41,108 nucleotides of DNA from an uncultured Rhodospirillales bacterium (GTDB taxonomy: Bacteria; Pseudomonadota; Alphaproteobacteria; Acetobacterales; Acetobacteraceae). Position numbers and translations under genes: made by a program. Under the pieces are notes generated by a model. That model did not search any database. It was not told the DNA's origin and worked only from the letters and a program-made list of their open reading frames with translations. The first letter of the stretch is position 1. Each line of letters begins with the position of its first letter. Below are positions 33,350 through 41,108 of the stretch, piece by piece. The stretch spans positions 1 to 41,108 of the forward strand of contig CAIPLM010000315.1 of the NCBI GenBank assembly GCA_903865895.1. The letters run 5' to 3'.

Positions 33350-34128
33350 CGCACGCGCGGCGCAAGCGCCACCGCCTCACGCACATTGCGCCGCGTGCCG
33401 CTGTCGGACAGGCCGAGATAATGCGCGCGGATCATCGGGTCCGCCGCCAGCGCCGCCGCCGCGCCGGATGCGGCGACGCGGCCGCCCTCCATCACCGTTG
33501 CCCGGTCGGCCAAAGCGAGCGCCCGGCTGGCGTTCTGCTCGATCAGCAGGATGGTGAGGCCGAGTTCGCCGCGCAGCCTCGCGAGCGCGGCGAAAATCTC
33601 ACCGGTGATGACCGGAGCGAGCCCCAGCGACGGCTCGTCAAGCATCAGCAGCCGCGGCCGCGCCATCAGGGCGCGCCCGAGTGCGACCATCTGCTGCTCA
33701 CCGCCGGAGAGCAGGCCGGCGGCGCGGCTGAGCTTGTCGGTGAGCGGGGGAAACAGATCGAGGATGCGCGCGAGCGTATCCGCCCGCTCGGCAGCGCCGC
33801 GCAGGAAGCCACCGATGGAAAGATTCTCCGCCACCGTCAGCCGCGCGAACAACCGCCGACCTTCCGGCACCTGCACGATCCCGCGGCGTACCGCGTCATC
33901 GGCCCGAATACCGCGCAGGGAGGCGCCCTCGAAGGCGATATCGCCCCCGGCGATGCGCCCGCCCTCGGCCGCCAACACCCCCGAAATCGCCTTCAACACC
34001 GTCGACTTGCCCGCCCCATTGGCGCCGAGCAGGGCGACGATGCCGCCGGCAGGCACGTCGAGGCTGAGGTCCCGCACTGCCTCCACGGCGTTGCCATAGG
34101 TGATGCGCAGATGCTCGATCCGCAGCAT
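33337..34128 (-). CDS. livF: LIV-type ABC ATP-binding protein LivF
   Basis: A 263-residue ATPase with Walker A GANGAGKST, signature LLSGGEQQMVALGRAL and Walker B LLMLDEPSLGLAP. RGIVQVPEGRRLFARLTVAENL is typical LivF. The ATG at 34128 shares one base with the stop of the CoA-ligase gene (TGATG). It is the second ATPase of the LIV transporter encoded downstream. Confidence 0.93.
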   Translation of the reverse strand: MLRIEHLRITYGNAVEAVRDLSLDVPAGGIVALLGANGAGKSTVLKAISGVLAAEGGRIAGGDIAFEGASLRGIRADDAVRRGIVQVPEGRRLFARLTVAENLSIGGFLRGAAERADTLARILDLFPPLTDKLSRAAGLLSGGEQQMVALGRALMARPRLLMLDEPSLGLAPVITGEIFAALARLRGELGLTILLIEQNASRALALADRATVMEGGRVAASGAAAALAADPMIRAHYLGLSDSGTRRNVREAVALAPRVRWPA

Positions 34129-35723
34129 CAGGCGTCGCGGCGGATGACGATGCCGGCGGCCTCGCGATCCCACACGCCGTCGCCAAGCCCCTGGCCACGC
34201 AGCACGTGCTTCTCGATCTTCTGCGTCGGCGTCTTCGGCAGGTCGGGCAGGATGCGCAAAAAACGCGGGATCATGAAATAGGGCAGGCGCGGGCGGAGAA
34301 AGGCGATCAACTCCGCCGGGTCCAGCGCCGCACCGGGCTGCAGCGAGAGCACGACCAGCACCTCGCTTTCGGAAAGCGCACTCGGCACCGCCACCGCCGC
34401 CGCCTCGCGCACGGCGGGATGCGCCAGCACCTCGGCCTCCACCTCGAAGGAGGAGATGTTCTCGCCACGCCGGCGGATGGTGTCCTTCAACCGGTCAACA
34501 AAATAGAAGTTGCCGTCTTCATCCCGGCGGAACGCGTCACCGGTGTGGAACCAGCCATTGCGCCAGGCCCGCGCGGTGGCCTCGGCGTCACGCCAATAGC
34601 CATGCGCGATGGTCCAAGGTGCATCCATCCGCAGGATCAACTCGCCCACCGTGCCGTGCGGCACCTCGTAGTCGTTGTCATCGACGACGCGCACTTCCGC
34701 CCCCGCTCGCTGCCGGCCGCAACTGCCGGCGACCGTCGGGTTGGGCGCCGAGATGATGGGGATCGAAATCTCCGTCATGTTGAAGGAGGTATAGACATCG
34801 AAGCCGAAGCGATCGCGCAGGCGCAGCGCGTCGGTATCGAGCGGCTGCACGATGATATGGCGCAGCGTGCTGGCCCGCTCGGCCGCACTCGGCAGCAGGT
34901 TCAGCACGTAGCTGGTCATCACGCCGAGTAGGATGACGAAGGTGGATTGCGTGCGGTTGACCGTGTCCCAGAACTCATCGGTGCGGAACCGCTCGATCAC
35001 CGCCACCGAGCCGCCGAGCCCCAGCATCAGCACGCAGGGCAGGATGCCGGCCACGTGGTACATCGGCAGGTTGACCATGTAGCGGTCTTCGGCGGTCATG
35101 AAATAGACGGCACGGCCGGCGGTGTGGATGTGCCGATAGGAGCACATCACGCCCTTGGATGGCCCGGTAGTGCCTGACGTATAGAGGATGCACTGCACAT
35201 CATGCGGCAGGATCGGCCGCAACAGAGGCGGCGCCTGCTCGGCATCGTCCAGCGCTGCGGCAGGCCAAATTTCGAGCCCGTCGATCCCGGGCAGCTCATC
35301 ACCGAACACGATCGCCCGGGCGAGCACGCCGCGATCGACGTCGGCGAGGCGGGCGGTGAAATCGGCGGTCGCGACGATCAGCGTCGCCTCGCTGTTGGTC
35401 ACCACCCGCTCCAGCAACCCGCCCCGATAGGCCGCATTCACCGGCACCGCCGTGGCCCCGAGGTAATTGGCGGCGAACCACACGCGCAGCATGTCCGGCC
35501 CATTTGGCAGCGCGATCAGTAGCCGGTCATCCTGGCGCAGGCCGGCCCGGTACAGCCCGGCCGCGGTACGGCGCGTCTCGGCGAGAGTTTCCGCGAAGCT
35601 CCAGCTGCTGCCATCGCCGAACACCGCGTAGATGGCGTCGGGCCGCGCGGCCGCCTGGGCCTCCAGCAGGTCCCGCAGCACGCAATCGGCCCCCGCCGCC
35701 GCATTTGCGGCCTCGCTCATCAT
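34128..35723 (-). CDS. AMP-binding acyl-CoA ligase (CaiC-like)
   Basis: A 531-residue ANL enzyme with the complete motif set: the P-loop ILYTSGTTGPSKG (Ser183 region), GDAFRRDEDGNFYFVDRLKD at the hinge, RRRGENISSFEVEAEV, and the catalytic C-terminal lysine in KTPTQKIEKHVLR. It activates a carboxylic acid to its CoA ester with ATP. The RRRGENIS form is seen in crotonobetaine/carnitine-CoA ligase-like proteins, but the substrate is unknown. ATG 35723 follows GGAGACGGACGAGA. It likely supplies the CoA ester used by the downstream carboxylase. Confidence 0.9.
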   Translation of the reverse strand: MMSEAANAAAGADCVLRDLLEAQAAARPDAIYAVFGDGSSWSFAETLAETRRTAAGLYRAGLRQDDRLLIALPNGPDMLRVWFAANYLGATAVPVNAAYRGGLLERVVTNSEATLIVATADFTARLADVDRGVLARAIVFGDELPGIDGLEIWPAAALDDAEQAPPLLRPILPHDVQCILYTSGTTGPSKGVMCSYRHIHTAGRAVYFMTAEDRYMVNLPMYHVAGILPCVLMLGLGGSVAVIERFRTDEFWDTVNRTQSTFVILLGVMTSYVLNLLPSAAERASTLRHIIVQPLDTDALRLRDRFGFDVYTSFNMTEISIPIISAPNPTVAGSCGRQRAGAEVRVVDDNDYEVPHGTVGELILRMDAPWTIAHGYWRDAEATARAWRNGWFHTGDAFRRDEDGNFYFVDRLKDTIRRRGENISSFEVEAEVLAHPAVREAAAVAVPSALSESEVLVVLSLQPGAALDPAELIAFLRPRLPYFMIPRFLRILPDLPKTPTQKIEKHVLRGQGLGDGVWDREAAGIVIRRDA

Positions 35724-35801
35724 TCTCGTCCGTCTCCCGCGTCTCCGCCTCGGCGCCACTCTGGCGCAAAGGCGATAGGGGCGGAAGCCTCGCCTCCCCG
35801 A

Positions 35802-37016
35802 TCAGGCCCGGCGGAGATCCGCCACGGCCTGAGCGATGCGGTCCGCGCCCTCCATCAGGGCACCGATATCGGTGGCGATGGACAGGCGGAAATACGGCGA
35901 CAGGCCATAGGCGGTGCCGGAAACCACGGCGACGCCGGCGTGGTCGAGCAGGAACATCACCACGTCATCGTCGCTGGCCAGCGTCTTGCCGTCCGGCGTG
36001 CGTTGGCCAAGCAGACCGGCGCAATTCACATAAAGGTAGAAGGCGCCATCCGGCATCGCGCAGGAGAGGCCTGGGATGGCGTTGATGCGCTGGGCCATGC
36101 GGTCCCGCCGCTGGTGGTAGATGGCGACGCTTTCGGCCACGAAAGACTGGTCGCCGTTCAGCGCGTCGGTCGCCGCCGCCTGGCTGGCGGCGCAGCAATT
36201 CCCGGCGGCCTGCGAGAGCAGTGTGTCAACCGCGGCAATGATATCCCGCGGCCCGGCGATCCAGCCGATACGCCAGCCGGTCATCGCGTAGGTTTTCGAC
36301 ACGCCATTGATGGCGATGGTGCGGTCGCGCAGTTCGGGGGCCGCGGCAAGCAGGTGCACGTTGGGCCGGCCGGTGAAGCGGATGTGTTCGTAGATATCGT
36401 CGGTCATCACCATCACATGGGGATGCCGGGCGAGTACCTCGGCCAACCCCAGGTATTCCTCAGTCGAGTAGGTGGCTCCGGTGGGGTTGGAGGGGGAGTT
36501 CAGCATCAGCCAGCGGGTGCGCGGCGTGATGGCGGCTTCCAACTGGGCGGGGGTGAGCTTGAAGCCCTGGCTCTCCGGGCAGGCGATAGTCACCGGCGTG
36601 CCGTCATTGGCCAGCGTCATGTCGGTGTAGGACACCCAGTAGGGCGCCGGAACGATTACCTCGTCGCCGGCCTCGATGGTGACCGCCAGCGCATTATAGA
36701 TCGCGCTCTTGGCGCCGGAGGTCACGATGATCTCGGCCGGCGTGTAGCTGAGCCCGTTCTCGCGGGCGAGCTTGGCGCAGATGGCCTGGCGCAGTTCGAG
36801 CGTGCCGGCATTGGGGGTATAGCGCGTGGCGCCACCCTCGACGGCGCGGGCGGCGGCGGCGCGAATGCTGATCGGCGTATCGAAATCCGGCTCACCCACC
36901 ACGAGGTTGACGATGGTGCGGCCCTGGCGGCGCAGCTCATTGGCGCGATCGGCGGCGGCCGTGCTGGGGGAGGGCTTGATGCGCCTGACGCGCGACGCGA
37001 TCCGCGTGGTGTTCAC
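35802..37016 (-). CDS. Class I pyridoxal-phosphate aminotransferase (aspartate-type)
   Basis: A 404-residue fold-type I aminotransferase. The PLP Schiff-base lysine is Lys241 in SKTYAMTGWRIGW; NSPSNPTGATYS and the C-terminal Arg-containing PYFRLSIA bind cofactor and substrate carboxylate. It resembles the alphaproteobacterial aspartate/prephenate aminotransferase group. Here it is first in the long minus-strand operon and divergent from a LysR gene, so it may transaminate the amino acid imported by the LIV system to a keto acid. The exact substrate is inference. Confidence 0.9.
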   Translation of the reverse strand: MNTTRIASRVRRIKPSPSTAAADRANELRRQGRTIVNLVVGEPDFDTPISIRAAAARAVEGGATRYTPNAGTLELRQAICAKLARENGLSYTPAEIIVTSGAKSAIYNALAVTIEAGDEVIVPAPYWVSYTDMTLANDGTPVTIACPESQGFKLTPAQLEAAITPRTRWLMLNSPSNPTGATYSTEEYLGLAEVLARHPHVMVMTDDIYEHIRFTGRPNVHLLAAAPELRDRTIAINGVSKTYAMTGWRIGWIAGPRDIIAAVDTLLSQAAGNCCAASQAAATDALNGDQSFVAESVAIYHQRRDRMAQRINAIPGLSCAMPDGAFYLYVNCAGLLGQRTPDGKTLASDDDVVMFLLDHAGVAVVSGTAYGLSPYFRLSIATDIGALMEGADRIAQAVADLRRA

Positions 37017-37078
37017 GATATTCCTGGCCCCGTTGTGACAAAGCGAGCGTGCAGGCTAGGGGGCGAATCTTCCAATGG

Positions 37079-37102
37079 CCAAGAGGCCTTGGCTCTGCCC
37101 AA
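37079..37102. promoter_or_regulatory. Candidate LysR operator in divergent control region
   Basis: The 112-nt gap between the aminotransferase and the LysR gene contains CCAAG-AGGC-CTTGG (37079-37092), a perfect 5-bp dyad. It overlaps a second dyad, TTGG-CTCTGC-CCAA (37089-37102). Inverted repeats like these are typical LysR binding boxes. No clear -35/-10 pair can be assigned. Confidence 0.45.
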
Positions 37103-37128
37103 ATAGGCAAGACTTATGGATGGACCCC

Positions 37129-38046
37129 ATGAACCTGCGCCGGCTGCAGTATTTCGTGAAGATCGTGGACATCGGCAGCCTTACCCAGGCCGCCGATATC
37201 CTCCATGTCGCGCAGCCCGCGCTGAGCCAGCAACTCGCGACCCTCGAAGGCGAAGTGCGCCAGCAGCTTCTCCTGCGCACCAAGCGCGGCGTAACGCCGA
37301 CCGAGGCCGGGCGGGTGCTGTATCGCCACGCCCAGCTGATCCTTCGGCAATGCGAACAAGCCCGCGTGGATATGCTGGCGGCGCATCAGGGGCTATCCGG
37401 CGCCGTCTCGGTCGGCCTCGCGCCAGGCACCGCGGCGGCCGGGCTCGCGCTGCCGCTCCTGCGCGCGGTACGGGCGCGCCATCCCGGTGTCCTGCTCTAT
37501 CTCAATGAGACTTATGGCTCGACCTTGTCGGAGCTGATCATGAACGGGCGGATGGATCTCGCCGTGCTTTATGGCGGCAACACCCAGGTGCACGGCCTCG
37601 CCTTCACGCCACTACTACGGGAACCGCTTTACGTCGTCGGCCCCGCCGCCATGCCGGCACTGCCGGACGAGGTGCCGCTGCGCCTGCTCGGCGAGATCGA
37701 TCTCTATCTCGCCCGCCCCTACAACGTGGTGCGCCGGATGGTGGACGAGGCCTTCGCCGGGGCCGGCATGGCACCCCGCGTCGTCGCCGAGGTGGAGTCG
37801 GCGAGCACGCTGACGGCGGTGATCGCCGAGGGGCTTGGCGCGACCATCCTGCCCGAATCCATGGCCCGGCAGATCGTCGCCTCCTGCGCGGCCTGGCAGT
37901 GCCGCATCGTCGAGCCGGTCATCACCGCGCCCTTGGCACTATGCGAGTCCGACCATCTGCCGCTATCGGAACCAGCGGGAGCGATCCGCGACATCCTGCT
38001 CGAACTGGTGGCCGGGCTGCCGGGGAACTTGCTCGCAGCATCATAA
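37129..38046 (+). CDS. LysR-type transcriptional regulator (Nac/Cbl-like)
   Basis: A 305-residue regulator. The N-terminal winged helix-turn-helix is LRRLQYFVKIVDIGSLTQAA followed by HVAQPALSQQLATLE. The rest is the type 2 periplasmic-binding-like effector domain. I chose ATG 37129, which places the LysR N-terminus at its usual point; ATG 37120 is also possible. Positioned between the aminotransferase-ligase-LIV-carboxylase operon (-) and the Pxp operon (+), it may control both. The ligand is unknown. Confidence 0.88.
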   Translation: MNLRRLQYFVKIVDIGSLTQAADILHVAQPALSQQLATLEGEVRQQLLLRTKRGVTPTEAGRVLYRHAQLILRQCEQARVDMLAAHQGLSGAVSVGLAPGTAAAGLALPLLRAVRARHPGVLLYLNETYGSTLSELIMNGRMDLAVLYGGNTQVHGLAFTPLLREPLYVVGPAAMPALPDEVPLRLLGEIDLYLARPYNVVRRMVDEAFAGAGMAPRVVAEVESASTLTAVIAEGLGATILPESMARQIVASCAAWQCRIVEPVITAPLALCESDHLPLSEPAGAIRDILLELVAGLPGNLLAAS

Positions 38047-38126
38047 GCCGGCCTTATCGGGGCAGAGACATTCAGTCTTGGCGCCGCCTTCCGCCGGCCG
38101 ATAGCGTTCTGCGCGAGCGAGGACGC

Positions 38127-38543
38127 ATGGACCTGGACCACATCAAGGCACTGATCGAGATGATGGCCGCCTCCGATTTGTCGGAGATGGAGGTCAGCGA
38201 GAACGGCTGGACGCTGCGGCTCTCGCGACGCGCCAGCACTGTGGCACTGCCGCCCCTCGCCTCGCGGGCAGCGCCCGTGACGCGGCGGGATGCCGCTCCC
38301 ACCGCCCCAAGCCCCGATGTGCATGCCCCGCTCGCCGGCGTGGTGCATCTGCAATCCGAACCCGGCATGCCGCCGTTCGTCAGCCCCGGCGCCACCGTCG
38401 CCGCCGGCGACACGCTGTGCCTGATCGAGGCGATGAAGGTGTTCAACACCGTCCGCGCCGAACGCGCCGGCACCATCGGCGCCGTGCTGGTGGAGAATGG
38501 CGGTGACGTCGATGCCGGGCAATTGCTGATGCGGATCGCATGA
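38127..38543 (+). CDS. Biotin carboxyl carrier protein-like subunit (biotinylatable)
   Basis: A 138-residue AccB-like protein. A short helical head (MDLDHIKALIEMMAASDLSE) is followed by a Pro/Ala linker and a biotinyl domain with the acceptor motif IEAMKVFN (Lys104). GAGGA precedes the ATG. It is the first gene of the Pxp operon and overlaps pxpB (ATGA). AccB-like genes next to kipI-kipA-ycsF genes are known in many genomes, but their role with 5-oxoprolinase is not established. A cognate biotin carboxylase is not seen between here and the window end. Confidence 0.88.
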   Translation: MDLDHIKALIEMMAASDLSEMEVSENGWTLRLSRRASTVALPPLASRAAPVTRRDAAPTAPSPDVHAPLAGVVHLQSEPGMPPFVSPGATVAAGDTLCLIEAMKVFNTVRAERAGTIGAVLVENGGDVDAGQLLMRIA

Positions 38544-39190
38544 GCCCAGGAGTCTCGCTGCTCGGCACCACCGCGCTGCTGTTCGACGCACCGGGCGCCA
38601 CCGACTTGCCGACGCAGCAGCGTATCTGGTCCCTCGCCCGCGAGGCCGAGACCTGGCCCGAGGTGCGCGAGGCGGTGCCAGGCATGAACAACATGATGCT
38701 GGTCTTCGCCCGCGCGCCACGCAACCTCGATGCGCTGGAAATCCGGTTGCATGAAGCCTGGGCAGCCGCCACGCCGCTGCCGCTCGGGGGCCGGCTGATC
38801 GAGCTACCGGTGGTCTATGGCGGCGAGGGCGGGCCGCACATGGCGGATGTCACTGGCCATACCGGGCTTGGCATCGATGACCTGGTGGCCCTGCACACCG
38901 CGCCGGACTACCCGGTCTTCGCCCTCGGCAGCCATCCCGGCTATTGCTACCTCGGCGGCATGGACCCGCGGATCGCCACCCCCCGCCGCAAAATTCCGGT
39001 GCTCAGCATCCCCGGCGGCGCGGTCTCCATCGGCGGCACCCAAACCGGCGTCTCCGCCTCTGCCGGCCCGAGCGGCTGGAACACCATCGGCAGCACCGCG
39101 ATGTGCTTCTTCGATCCCACCCAGCATCCGCCGGCCCTGCTGCGGCCCGGCGACACGCTGCGCTTCCGGGCGGAGCGGGTGGTGCGATGA
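38540..39190 (+). CDS. pxpB: 5-oxoprolinase subunit PxpB (KipI/allophanate hydrolase subunit 1 family)
   Basis: A 216-residue protein with the family core GSHPGYCYLGGMDPRIATP, then KIPVLSIPGGAVSIGG and a closing PSGWNTIGST. PxpB and PxpC act with PxpA to open 5-oxoproline to glutamate using ATP. The core has LGSHPGYCYL where most members have a GFxPGF form, a modest deviation. It is coupled on both sides by ATGA overlaps. A related lactam is an alternative substrate. Confidence 0.88.
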   Translation: MSPGVSLLGTTALLFDAPGATDLPTQQRIWSLAREAETWPEVREAVPGMNNMMLVFARAPRNLDALEIRLHEAWAAATPLPLGGRLIELPVVYGGEGGPHMADVTGHTGLGIDDLVALHTAPDYPVFALGSHPGYCYLGGMDPRIATPRRKIPVLSIPGGAVSIGGTQTGVSASAGPSGWNTIGSTAMCFFDPTQHPPALLRPGDTLRFRAERVVR

Positions 39191-40170
39191 TCGAGATCCT
39201 CTCCGACACCGCGCTCGCCACCGTGCAGGACCTCGGCCGCACCGGCGCGCTCAACTGGGGCGTCGGCACGTCAGGTGCGATGGACCCGCTGGCGCTCGCC
39301 GCCGGCAACCTGCTGCTCGGCAATGCGGCAGGAGACGCCGCGATCGAAATCCAGGTGTTTCCGTTTGCCGTTCGCGTCCATGCCGACTGCGCCTTCGCCC
39401 TGACCGGCGCCGATTGCGCCGCGCGGATGGACGAGCAGACGCTGCTGCCCTGGTGGTCCGGCATGGCGCGGGCCGGGCAGACGCTGCGGCTCGGCCTGCC
39501 CGTCGCCACCGCCTGGCCGGCGAGCCGCGCCTATCTCTGCCTCGCCGGCGGGATCGACGTGCCGGAAATGCTGGGCTCGCGCAGCACCCAACTGCGCGGC
39601 GCCTTCGGCGGGTATGCGGGCCGTGCGCTGCGCCAAGGTGATCTATTGCGAGCGGGGCGGCCGGGCGGCGACGTCAACGGGTTCGGCGCCGTGCCGCCCG
39701 CACTGGCCATGCCCTTGCAGCAGGACGGGCTGCCCGCCATCCGCGTGCTGCGCGCCGCCGAATACGACCGCTACACCCCTGCCTCGCACGCCGCATTCTG
39801 GGGCGAGGCGTGGCGCATCACGCCGCAGAGCGACCGCTACGGGTATCGGCTTGCCGGGCCGAGCCTAACCCCCATCGCCCCGATCGAGTTGCGCTCCCAC
39901 GGCATCGTGCCCGGCGTGATCCAGGTGCCGCATGGCGGGCAGCCGATCGTGCAGATGCGCGACGCCCAGCCCTCCGGCGGCTATCCAAAAATCGGCACCA
40001 TCATCGAGGCCGACCTGTGGCGGCTCGGCCAAGCGCCGATCGGCAGCCGCTTCCGCTTCCTTGAGACCGACTGGGCGACGGCGCTCGCGGCGCGCGACGC
40101 CAACGAGGCCTGGCTCGCCGGCCTCGGCCGCCTCGCCAACTTGCAGCGCTTGGGCGCGGCCGCGGCATGA
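39187..40170 (+). CDS. pxpC: 5-oxoprolinase subunit PxpC (KipA/allophanate hydrolase subunit 2 family)
   Basis: A 327-residue protein. Its opening (ILSDTALATVQDLGRTG, then WGVGTSGAMDPLALAAGNLL) and the block GIVPGVIQVPHGGQPIVQ are characteristic of the KipA/biotin-dependent carboxyltransferase-like family. It forms a complex with PxpB, and the pair supports ATP-dependent lactam opening by PxpA. Two start options in the frame exist, but ATG 39187 overlaps the pxpB stop, in line with the rest of the operon. It overlaps the next gene by 4 nt. Confidence 0.9.
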   Translation: MIEILSDTALATVQDLGRTGALNWGVGTSGAMDPLALAAGNLLLGNAAGDAAIEIQVFPFAVRVHADCAFALTGADCAARMDEQTLLPWWSGMARAGQTLRLGLPVATAWPASRAYLCLAGGIDVPEMLGSRSTQLRGAFGGYAGRALRQGDLLRAGRPGGDVNGFGAVPPALAMPLQQDGLPAIRVLRAAEYDRYTPASHAAFWGEAWRITPQSDRYGYRLAGPSLTPIAPIELRSHGIVPGVIQVPHGGQPIVQMRDAQPSGGYPKIGTIIEADLWRLGQAPIGSRFRFLETDWATALAARDANEAWLAGLGRLANLQRLGAAAA

Positions 40171-40559
40171 CCCTCCCCCCCGTCGATATCGCGCGGATCT
40201 CGGAATGGCTCGCCGCCTCCGGCCTGACGGCGCTGGAACTGCGGGGCCCTGGCTGCCATCTCCGCCTGCGGCAGGACCGCGGGACTGTGACGCCGATGGA
40301 AGCGCCGTCGGCGCGCCAGGTGGTCACCTCGCCCGGAATCGGCCGCTTTCTCACCACCCATCCGCTGCATTCCACCCCCCTCGCCCCCGAAGGCAGCGTG
40401 GTCGCGCTCGGCCAAATCATCGCGCTGCTGCAAATTGACGCCCTGCTGATGCCGGTCACCGCCCCAGCCGGATCCGTCCTCGCCGCCGTGCTCGCCGAAC
40501 CCGGTGAGATCGTCGGCTACGGCACCCCGCTGCTCGAACTTCACCCCATCGCGGAGTAG
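40167..40559 (+). CDS. Degenerate biotin-carrier-like protein lacking the acceptor lysine
   Basis: A 130-residue protein with the same layout as the first carrier in this operon: a short helical head (DIARISEWLAASGLTALEL), a linker, then a biotinyl/lipoyl-like beta-barrel (VTSPGIGRFL to GYGTPLLELHP). At the hairpin tip, where the other has E-A-M-K, this has Q89-I-D-A92, so no biotin or lipoyl attachment is possible. The frame is intact and coupled to pxpC by ATGA, with pxpA starting 4 nt later, so it is probably expressed. It may be a structural partner. This is a motif-based reading; database comparison was not possible. Confidence 0.75.
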   Translation: MTLPPVDIARISEWLAASGLTALELRGPGCHLRLRQDRGTVTPMEAPSARQVVTSPGIGRFLTTHPLHSTPLAPEGSVVALGQIIALLQIDALLMPVTAPAGSVLAAVLAEPGEIVGYGTPLLELHPIAE

Positions 40560-40563
40560 GCCC

Positions 40564-41108
40564 ATGGAGATCGACCTCAACGCCGACCTCGCCGAAGGCT
40601 ACGGACCATGGACCATCGGTGACGATGCGGCGCTGCTGGACATCGTCTCCTCCGCCAATCTGGCGTGCGGCTTTCACGCAGGGGACCCGCTGATCATGGC
40701 CCGCACCGTGCGCCTCGCCGCCGCGCGAGGGGTCGATATCGGCGCCCATGTCGGCTTCCCCGATCGCCAGGGCTTCGGCCGGCGGGTGATGCAGATCGAC
40801 ACCGAGGAGCTGGCGGCGATGATTGTCTACCAGCTGGGCGCGCTGGCCGGCATCGCCAGCGCGGCCGGGCAGCGCGTGACCCATATGAGTTTCCACGGCG
40901 CGCTGGGCAATCTCGCCGCCGGCGACGCCGCGCTCGCCTTGCCGCTGGTCCGCGCGGTGGCGGATTTTGACCCCGGGCTCACCATCATCTCCTCGAGCAG
41001 CCGCGCCATCGAGGACGCCGCCGCCGCCGCCGGGCTGCGGGTGGTGAAGACCTTCCTCGCCGACCGCGCCTATGACGAGGCCGGCCTGCTGGTGCCGCGC
41101 AAGCGTCC
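40564..41108 (+). CDS. pxpA: 5-oxoprolinase subunit PxpA (LamB/YcsF family), 3' partial
   Basis: 181 residues are visible before the window ends. It begins MEIDLNADLAEGYGPW and has SSANLACGFHAGDPLIMA, GAHVGFPDRQGFGRR, HGALGNLAAGD and KTFLADRAYDEAGLLVPRK, all core YcsF/PxpA blocks. This subunit holds the lactam-hydrolysing site. Most relatives have HVKPHG where this has HMSFHG, so a usually conserved Lys is Ser. ATG 40564 is 4 nt after the stop of the degenerate carrier gene. Confidence 0.92.
   Translation, partial: MEIDLNADLAEGYGPWTIGDDAALLDIVSSANLACGFHAGDPLIMARTVRLAAARGVDIGAHVGFPDRQGFGRRVMQIDTEELAAMIVYQLGALAGIASAAGQRVTHMSFHGALGNLAAGDAALALPLVRAVADFDPGLTIISSSSRAIEDAAAAAGLRVVKTFLADRAYDEAGLLVPRKR

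Noticed and set aside
1-41108. CRISPR arrays, tRNA genes, integrases or insertion sequences
   Set aside because: No regularly spaced direct repeats, tRNA-like cloverleaf, DDE or recombinase motif was seen, despite the accessory look of 7600-10000 and 11286-11864.

Overview
The window is GC-rich, densely packed bacterial chromosome. The gene content points to an alphaproteobacterium, most likely Rhodospirillales/Acetobacteraceae: an ftsX-ydcF-plsC-DUF2125 string, aerobic-type cobaltochelatase cobS-cobT beside a J-domain gene and bolA, an RHH_4-type regulator, and LIV-type ABC cassettes mixed with CoA ligases. This assignment is inferred from gene order and composition. I saw no rRNA, tRNA, CRISPR array, transposase or integrase.

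Region 1 (1-7620) is on the + strand. It starts inside ftsX and continues through a YdcF/DUF218 protein, a PlsC-type acyltransferase and a DUF2125 protein, with 4-base overlaps or very short gaps. An L-lactate-permease-like transporter and a DUF2889 protein follow. A ribbon-helix-helix regulator on the - strand converges on them. A coupled MFS transporter-AroM pair closes the block with a hairpin.

Region 2 (7621-10000) looks accessory: orphan genes, a Cys-rich secreted protein, a frameshifted cell-wall-hydrolase remnant, and an AT-richer gene with a HEPN-like R-x4-H motif.

Region 3 (10068-18155, +) is a catabolic cluster: enolase-superfamily dehydratase/racemase, LLM-class oxidoreductase, PhyH dioxygenase, two-domain family III CoA-transferase, M20 deacylase and an AstE/AspA-like deacylase. 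One AT-rich orphan gene (11286-11864) is inserted among them. A strong hairpin ends the cluster.

Region 4 (18216-25359) is housekeeping: a 50-residue membrane/secreted peptide, cobT, cobS, a J-domain protein, bolA, an ABC-F ATPase and a two-domain sulfurtransferase. A 133-bp imperfect inverted-repeat element fills the space between the bolA and ABC-F stop codons.

Region 5 (25369-37016, -) reads as one long operon: aminotransferase, acyl-CoA ligase, livF, livG, a degenerate AMP-binding protein, livH, livM, the substrate-binding protein, and a 1,095-residue single-chain biotin-dependent acyl-CoA carboxylase. Together they suggest uptake of an organic or amino acid, CoA activation and carboxylation. 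A divergent LysR gene (37129-38046) separates this operon from Region 6 (38127-41108, +), a PxpBCA-type 5-oxoprolinase operon containing two small biotin-carrier-like genes. The first carrier has the biotinylation motif. The second has the same layout but no acceptor lysine. The window ends inside pxpA.
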